Assembly: GCF_001884135.1 (NCBI RefSeq)
Contig: NZ_MAOC01000009.1
Span: 21,093-85,092, forward strand
DNA length: 64,000 bases
Direction of reading: 5' to 3'
Source of the DNA: Bacillus nitratireducens
Lineage (GTDB): Bacteria; Bacillota; Bacilli; Bacillales; Bacillaceae_G
The notes under the pieces were generated by a model, which saw nothing but the letters and a program-made list of their open reading frames with translations, had not been told where the DNA came from and did no database searches. A program made the position numbers and the translations under genes. The stretch's first letter is position 1. Every line of letters begins with the position of its first letter. Positions 59,847 through 64,000 of this stretch are shown in pieces.

Positions 59847-60045
59847 ATTAACTCCTCCTTCCATAAAGTCCATATATTAATGGATTTATATCACTTTATG
59901 TTTTTACGGATAAACTTGAGCAGGTCCCTTTGAAAAATAAAAGTACTCGGTATTTTAAGAGAGTTGACGAGTGTATTTTTGTCACGAGTATTCCGCTGAT
60001 TACATATGTTATTTTATTCTGTGTATTGGGGGAAGGAGGATCTTT

Positions 60046-60282
60046 ATGGCTAATTCTGAGATGATTTTACGTTTACTTACGGATTTAAAGATTGAACAGC
60101 AAGCTTTAAGAGAACAGCTAGAGAAAATGCAAACAGCTTTGACTATTCTTGAAGAAAAACAAACTACTCCTGAAGAGAAATCAACTATTCTTGAGGAAAA
60201 ACCAGCTGCTCCAAAGCAAAGAGCTTATTCTGGACGCCCAACATCGTTTCGTGATTGGAGAGCATCTTCTCAAAAGAATTAA
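60046..60282 (+). CDS. Hypothetical small coiled-coil protein
   Basis: 78 residues. Helical N-terminal half (LKIEQQALREQLEKMQTAL, likely coiled coil), short imperfect repeat (TTPEEKSTILEEKPAAPKQ) and a basic end GRPTSFRDWRASSQKN. Family unknown. ATG 60046 follows GGAAGGAGG and replaces an upstream in-frame ATG without such a site. Confidence 0.6.
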   Translation: MANSEMILRLLTDLKIEQQALREQLEKMQTALTILEEKQTTPEEKSTILEEKPAAPKQRAYSGRPTSFRDWRASSQKN

Positions 60283-60320
60283 GGGATCCTGTGATAGTAA
60301 GTTACACAAAATCACAAATG

Positions 60321-60366
60321 AAAAAGTACAGTCTACTGTAGTTAATACAGAGGCTGTACTTTTTGT
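60321..60366 (+). terminator. Terminator of the coiled-coil gene
   Basis: Stem of about 18 bp with small mismatches (AAAAGTACAGTCTACTGTA arm) and TTTTTGTT tail. Confidence 0.8.
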
Positions 60367-60392
60367 TGTGTTAGTAAAAGTGGTTTATCTAT

Positions 60393-60549
60393 TTTATCCC
60401 GCATTAATGGGCAGTAAGACCTCCACCTCAAAATTCAGCGAAAGCAAAGAAGTTAGGTGGGGGATCAACTGCCCATAAAAGCCCGATTGGTTCAACTAAT
60501 AATCAGTGGGGGATGAAGAAAACCCCCACTGATTAAAGTTTCACTTTAT
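60393..60549 (+). repeat. bcr1 repeat, full copy (157 bp)
   Basis: TTTAT at both ends, all blocks. It lies 11 bases from the stop codon of the convergent lipoprotein gene. Confidence 0.95.
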
Positions 60550-60560
60550 ATTTTCTTTGA

Positions 60561-61109
60561 CTATTCCACTTTTAACTCGATCCCTTTACCCAACATATCT
60601 CCATGAACTTTTAAAGTTAATCCTTGCGTATTTTTCGGTACATCGAATACAATGTTCCCTTCCGAATTTTCATGAGGATTAAGAACACCAAATTTAAAAG
60701 TAGCGGTATTAGCAGCTTTAAGTACTAATTGATATTCATTAGAAATGTGATATTCTCTTCCGGTTCCGTCAATTAATGTAAAGTTGTCGCTATGTAGTGT
60801 AATGGGTTCTTCTTTATCATTATGCACTCTGACGTCTAATACTTTAAATACACCTTGTGCTTGAACTTCTCCATTCCCTATAACGTCTAATGAATCGACA
60901 GGGCCTATAGAGATGTATACATCAGAAGAATTTCCACTAGTTGGAAATTCTTTTTGAGGATCCTTGTCGCTAAGGTCATCATTCTTTGTTTCTTTAGAAG
61001 TCTCCTGTTCGTTTTTCGTGTTACTGCTGGATGTATCATGTGAACCGCAAGCTGATAATCCAAATAAGAATGTGCTACATAATAATGATGTTAATAACCT
61101 TTTGTTCAT
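60561..61109 (-). CDS. DUF4352-type lipoprotein
   Basis: 182 residues. Lipobox LSAC with Cys21, Ser/Lys/Asp-rich linker (about 25-58), then an Ig-like DUF4352 domain with VFKVLDVRVHNDKEEPITLHS, FTLIDGTGREYHISNEY and FKFGVLNP. Extracellular, membrane-tethered; members of this group include telokin-like proteins of unknown role. Start ATG follows GGAGGAA. Confidence 0.82.
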   Translation of the reverse strand: MNKRLLTSLLCSTFLFGLSACGSHDTSSSNTKNEQETSKETKNDDLSDKDPQKEFPTSGNSSDVYISIGPVDSLDVIGNGEVQAQGVFKVLDVRVHNDKEEPITLHSDNFTLIDGTGREYHISNEYQLVLKAANTATFKFGVLNPHENSEGNIVFDVPKNTQGLTLKVHGDMLGKGIELKVE

Positions 61110-61241
61110 AGTTTGTTCCTCCGAAATAAAAGTACTTTCATGGGTGCCATAATGATTTAATAAATCTGTATTTTTCTTTATATGTATTAAATGTTACATT
61201 TTATTATATTTATTTTGGAATAAAAAGGAAACTTGATACAA

Positions 61242-61273
61242 ATAAACAAGACACTTTGCAGTGTCTTGTTTAT
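61242..61273. terminator. Orphan terminator-like hairpin, 14-bp perfect stem
   Basis: Arms 61242-61255 and 61260-61273 around a TTGC loop. No gene ends here on either strand. Confidence 0.7.
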
Positions 61274-61554
61274 TTAAGTTATGCGCATTACTTAATAAGA
61301 CGTTAGTTGCTCATCCTGAACATGAGTAACTATGTAGGATGGTTTAATTATAACATTTTAACCAGTAATGGGTCTATATGGAATTTAAATAATGGGTACG
61401 TTTTGTTATTTGGAATGCGAGATGTTGTATATTATGTTGGGATTTGATCCATTAAAAGCAGTAGACAAGGTAAATGAGCATACCTTATTTCATAATTTAC
61501 ACAAATTGTGTAGAAAAGTATGGAGCTATATTTCCCTTTACACGAACATAAAGG

Positions 61555-61592
61555 TATAATATAGTTTAGTTAAGTTAACTAAACTAAACTAT
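61555..61592. promoter_or_regulatory. marR promoter with overlapping palindromic operator
   Basis: TATAAT at 61555-61560 is followed at once by TTTAGTTAAGTTAACTAAA (61565-61583, perfect 9-1-9 palindrome). ATAGTTTAGTT (61561-61571) also pairs with AACTAAACTAT (61582-61592). Repressor binding would cover the start site. Confidence 0.75.
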
Positions 61593-61633
61593 ATTACGAA
61601 ACGAAATAACAGCATGACTGGAGGAAGAATGCT

Positions 61634-62092
61634 ATGACTAGATCGTATAAAGAAGTAATTAATGAAATGAATCGAGCCTACAATGACTTCTACATTTTAC
61701 TATTTCAGGAGTTAAAGGATGAGTTCGGTCTTACAGGGCAGCAAGAGAGCATGCTATTTTATATCAATTTAAATGAAAACACGACAGCAAATAACATTGC
61801 GACTACTTTTAATATATCGAAAAGTGCTGTGAGCCAAGTATTATCGAAATTGGAAAAACAGAAGATGATTTCGAAACAAGTAAACCCTAATAATAAACGG
61901 GAGTATTTCCTTACACTTGGTACAAACGGTAGTAAGTATATAGAGCGGTTGTCTGAGTTAGATGACGTATTAATTGAGAAATATTTTTCTAAAATTGATA
62001 TCGAAGCTTTAGAGCAAATGACTGATACGTTAACGAAAATAAATAAAGTGATATTGGAAGAAAAACAGAAGGGCATTAATCCAAATGAGTAA
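61634..62092 (+). CDS. MarR-family regulator
   Basis: 152 residues, winged helix with LTGQQESMLFYINLNE, NNIATTFNISKSAVSQVLSKL and NPNNKREYFLTL wing. Controls its own operon through the palindrome upstream; downstream genes encode phospholipid functions, so the signal may be membrane stress. Start ATG follows GGAGGAAG. Confidence 0.88.
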   Translation: MTRSYKEVINEMNRAYNDFYILLFQELKDEFGLTGQQESMLFYINLNENTTANNIATTFNISKSAVSQVLSKLEKQKMISKQVNPNNKREYFLTLGTNGSKYIERLSELDDVLIEKYFSKIDIEALEQMTDTLTKINKVILEEKQKGINPNE

Positions 62093-62137
62093 GAAAGTCC
62101 ATATGAAGGGATTAGTAGAAAGGAGGAGAAGCGTGTT

Positions 62138-62671
62138 ATGAGTTACATACCAAATATGATTACGATAGCAAATTTTGTATGTGGGCTTTTGGCTATTTAT
62201 GCTGTTTTCGTTCACGATATGTATTTGGGAGCAGTTTTTATTATTACAGGAATGTTATTTGATTTTTTTGATGGCATGGTCGCTCGGAAACTTGATGCTG
62301 TTTCGGAAATTGGCGGAGAGTTAGACTCATTTGCGGATTTAGTTACCTTTGGTGTAGCACCGTCTATTCTTGCATATAGTGTCGCTTTAAAAGACTTACA
62401 GTTTATCGGGATGATATGTGCGCTTGCTTACAGTATTTGCGGAATGCTGCGGCTTGCGAGATTTAACACACAACAAAGTAAACTCCCGACATTTATAGGC
62501 ATGCCCATTCCATTTGCGGCAATGTGTCTTCTCATTTTATGCTTTTTGAATAATCCAGTTTCCGTGGCGTTGGGTACATGTATACTCGCATATTTAATGG
62601 TGAGCAAAATCAAATTCCCACATTTTAAAAAAGATATATCGGAAAAATTGGAGTCTGAAAGATGGAATTAG
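62138..62671 (+). CDS. pssA: CDP-diacylglycerol-serine O-phosphatidyltransferase
   Basis: 177 residues, the same length as B. subtilis PssA. CDP-alcohol phosphatidyltransferase motif complete: Asp45-Gly46, Ala49-Arg50, Gly59, Asp63, Asp67 (FDFFDGMVAR and GGELDSFAD). Joins serine to CDP-diacylglycerol to give phosphatidylserine, precursor of phosphatidylethanolamine. No psd gene lies beside it; instead it overlaps a DedA gene by 10 bases. Start ATG follows AAAGGAGGAG. Confidence 0.9.
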   Translation: MSYIPNMITIANFVCGLLAIYAVFVHDMYLGAVFIITGMLFDFFDGMVARKLDAVSEIGGELDSFADLVTFGVAPSILAYSVALKDLQFIGMICALAYSICGMLRLARFNTQQSKLPTFIGMPIPFAAMCLLILCFLNNPVSVALGTCILAYLMVSKIKFPHFKKDISEKLESERWN

Positions 62672-63150
62672 TACAGCAGGTTATAACAGACTATGGTTAC
62701 CTCGCTATTTTTTTGATGCTTCTTCTTGGGATTGTAGGATTACCAATCCCTGATGAAGTCATAATGACAGTAGTAGGTTACTTTACAAATATTAATGTCC
62801 TAAATTATGAACTTGCCATTTTAGTCAGTTTTGTAGGAGCGTTGTTGGGTACGGTGATCAGCTACATGATAGGCAAAAAGGCAGGGCGTCCTTTCATTGA
62901 TAAGTATGGAAAATGGATTGGTTTGAAGGAAAAGAGAATGAACAAAGTTGCAAAATGGATGGAGAAATATGGACCCTATTCTCTTGTTTTTGGGTATTTC
63001 ATTCCAGGCATTAGACATATAACATGTTACCTTTCAGGCGTTAGCAAAATGAATTTGAAAACGTATATATTGTTCGCTGCGATTGGTGCATTTTTATGGT
63101 GCTTCACTTTTATTACTATCGGCAGAGGTGTAGGAATTATTCGTGAATAA
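62662..63150 (+). CDS. DedA-family membrane protein, possible lipid flippase
   Basis: 162 residues, shorter than most DedA proteins (about 200). Conserved GIVGLPIPDEVIMTVVGYF re-entrant segment and GYFIPGIRHI block with the essential Arg. DedA proteins flip undecaprenyl phosphate or phosphatidylethanolamine across the membrane. Being translationally coupled to pssA, an aminophospholipid-flipping role is the most economical guess. Start ATG 62662 lies inside the end of pssA. Confidence 0.8.
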   Translation: MELVQQVITDYGYLAIFLMLLLGIVGLPIPDEVIMTVVGYFTNINVLNYELAILVSFVGALLGTVISYMIGKKAGRPFIDKYGKWIGLKEKRMNKVAKWMEKYGPYSLVFGYFIPGIRHITCYLSGVSKMNLKTYILFAAIGAFLWCFTFITIGRGVGIIRE

Positions 63151-63216
63151 GAAGACGTTGAATGATCGAAAAGATTCTAACTGGAAAAATTAACTTTAAA
63201 ATGTTTCAAGACAGTT

Positions 63217-63245
63217 TTGACAACATGGAACTGAATACTTGTAAG
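63217..63245 (+). promoter_or_regulatory. Candidate promoter of the AtpI-like gene
   Basis: TTGACA at 63217-63222 and TGTAAG at 63240-63245, 17-bp spacing. A CTCCCC...GGGGAG hairpin follows in the leader (about 63261-63282). Confidence 0.5.
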
Positions 63246-63356
63246 TTAGGGTTCTCACAAACTCCCCCGTGTTATTGGGGAGAGAGATAAAAGATGAATA
63301 GTAGCAGACATAATTAATGATACGTAAATACAATGAGAGAGGTAAAGGAGCATAAC

Positions 63357-63728
63357 ATGATTCGTATGGCACTAAAATCATTTAACATACAAATATATTG
63401 TTTGCTAGGCGTGATTTTATTGGGGTGGTTTATGACACCTTTCTCAGCCCAGTTTGTAGGGATAGGTATTGGCCTTTTGGTGAGTATGTACTGCGCATGG
63501 ATTTTAGGAAGGCGTATTGAAAAGTTTGGAGATAGCATTGTAAAAAAAGAAAAAGCACCGATGCTTGGAATGATGAATCGATTTGCAGCCGCGATACTCG
63601 GTGCGATTATTATGTATGAAATTGAACATCATGATTTCATGTGGACATTTGCTGCTGGAATTATGGGTGGGTATTTCTTGATTATTATTAATTTAGGATA
63701 TTACAGTATGAGAGATGCGAAGAAATAA
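63357..63728 (+). CDS. Orphan AtpI-like (ATP synthase subunit I) protein
   Basis: 123 residues, four hydrophobic segments in two pairs, with FVGIGIGLLVSMYCAWILGRR and a second pair near the C-terminus, as in AtpI (F-type ATPase assembly factor). No atp genes are near, so this is a second, separately expressed AtpI-like protein. ATG 63357 chosen for AAAGGAG seven bases upstream. Confidence 0.7.
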   Translation: MIRMALKSFNIQIYCLLGVILLGWFMTPFSAQFVGIGIGLLVSMYCAWILGRRIEKFGDSIVKKEKAPMLGMMNRFAAAILGAIIMYEIEHHDFMWTFAAGIMGGYFLIIINLGYYSMRDAKK

Positions 63729-63774
63729 AGTGTTGTGTAAATAACTAATTTGGATGACTTGAATGTATAAACCT

Positions 63775-63805
63775 AAAAACTTTCCTTTATGGAGAGCTTT
63801 TTTAT
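63775..63805 (+). terminator. Terminator of the AtpI-like gene
   Basis: Imperfect stem (AAAACTTTCC with GGAGAGCTTTT) and T run. Confidence 0.65.
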
Positions 63806-63812
63806 TATAAAG

Positions 63813-63840
63813 AAAAGACACCCATATAAGAGTGTCTTTT
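63813..63840. terminator. Terminator of the second YjcZ-type gene
   Basis: 9-bp stem AAAAGACAC/GTGTCTTTT, T/A runs on both sides. Confidence 0.75.
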
Positions 63841-63851
63841 CCAATAGTTTT

Positions 63852-63953
63852 TTAGCAGAAGCAAGAAGCTCCAACAATGATCAATAATATAAACAATACA
63901 ACTAATAAAGCAAAGCCGCCGCCACAACTACTACAACTACCACCAAATCCCAT
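63852..63953 (-). CDS. YjcZ-family sporulation peptide, short paralogue
   Basis: 33 residues: MGFGGSCSSCGGGF, the same span [17 protein letters not shown] as the copy at 59721, ending FC. Start ATG follows AAAGGAGGA. The identical membrane segment shows the two are recent paralogues. Confidence 0.8.
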   Translation of the reverse strand: MGFGGSCSSCGGGFALLVVLFILLIIVGASCFC

Positions 63954-64000
63954 AATAGTTCCTCCTTTAATAAGAGGGGAAAACAAGGGGTCACTCATGT

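Larger units (their letters stand above)
61110..61633. other. Intergenic region with strong hairpin and MarR operator
   Basis: 520 bases. Holds a perfect terminator-like hairpin at 61242-61273, a second hairpin at 61306-61330 (GTTGCTCAT/ATGAGTAAC) and the MarR operator at 61561-61592. No ORF with a ribosome binding site was found; a small RNA between the hairpins is possible. Confidence 0.5.

Noticed and set aside
62485-62520. Second IS231-like end (GGCATGCCCATT)
   Set aside because: Only the first bases match, and it lies inside pssA coding sequence.

Overview
The window comes from a Bacillus cereus-group chromosome. It is AT-rich with strong GGAGG-type ribosome binding sites. It opens inside a gene whose product closely resembles the S-layer protein EA1 of B. 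anthracis as I recall it. It carries the type III (lipoprotein) B. cereus beta-lactamase and at least seven full copies, plus several fragments, of the roughly 155-bp B. cereus-group repeat bcr1. The EA1 differences and the unrelated flanks suggest B. cereus or B. thuringiensis rather than B. anthracis. No rRNA, tRNA, CRISPR array, intact insertion sequence or prophage was seen.

Layout. 1-9 kb is the tail of the S-layer and cell-wall-polysaccharide region: the EA1 3' end, two MBOAT acyltransferases and two SGNH/DHHW partners (PatA/PatB type), and an O-antigen-ligase-like membrane protein. 9-16 kb holds an enoyl-CoA hydratase-like protein, a MazG-like pyrophosphohydrolase, an M42 aminopeptidase, an SLH-anchored amidase, a methyltransferase and a DinB protein. 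16-23 kb has small proteins, the glutarate pair glaH-lhgO, a VOC protein, and a proline racemase/ornithine cyclodeaminase pair. 23-31 kb has two hypothetical genes and an oppABCDF peptide transporter interrupted by tandem bcr1 copies. 31-34 kb is an accessory stretch with a repeat-containing secreted protein, its broken paralogue, another pseudogene remnant and the beta-lactamase. 34-40 kb is a carboxylate-sensing module: an MHS transporter divergent from a CitA/CitB-type two-component system, with a TctC-like lipoprotein translationally coupled to the regulator. 40-45 kb is a two-gene McrB/McrC-type modification-dependent restriction system. 45-49 kb has small membrane proteins, a TipA-like MerR regulator, a second MazG-like protein and an orphan DnaD-like/DnaB-like replication pair. 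49-64 kb is metabolism and transport under local repressors (TetR, TetR, PadR, MarR), each next to recognisable inverted repeats, and ends with pssA-dedA, an orphan AtpI-like protein and two YjcZ-type small sporulation peptides.

How the parts connect. The left end builds and acetylates the secondary wall polysaccharide that SLH-domain proteins (EA1 and the amidase) bind. The metabolic cassettes (glutarate, hydroxyproline, peptide uptake, di/tricarboxylate sensing) suit a scavenger of protein-rich material. The McrBC-like pair is the clearest defence system. The orphan DnaD/DnaB pair is the least explained. bcr1 copies sit at gene ends and inside operons, in two cases supplying or abutting stop codons. 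A recurrent abrupt switch from A/C-rich to G/T-rich coding strand near operon 3' ends is not explained by any annotated feature.
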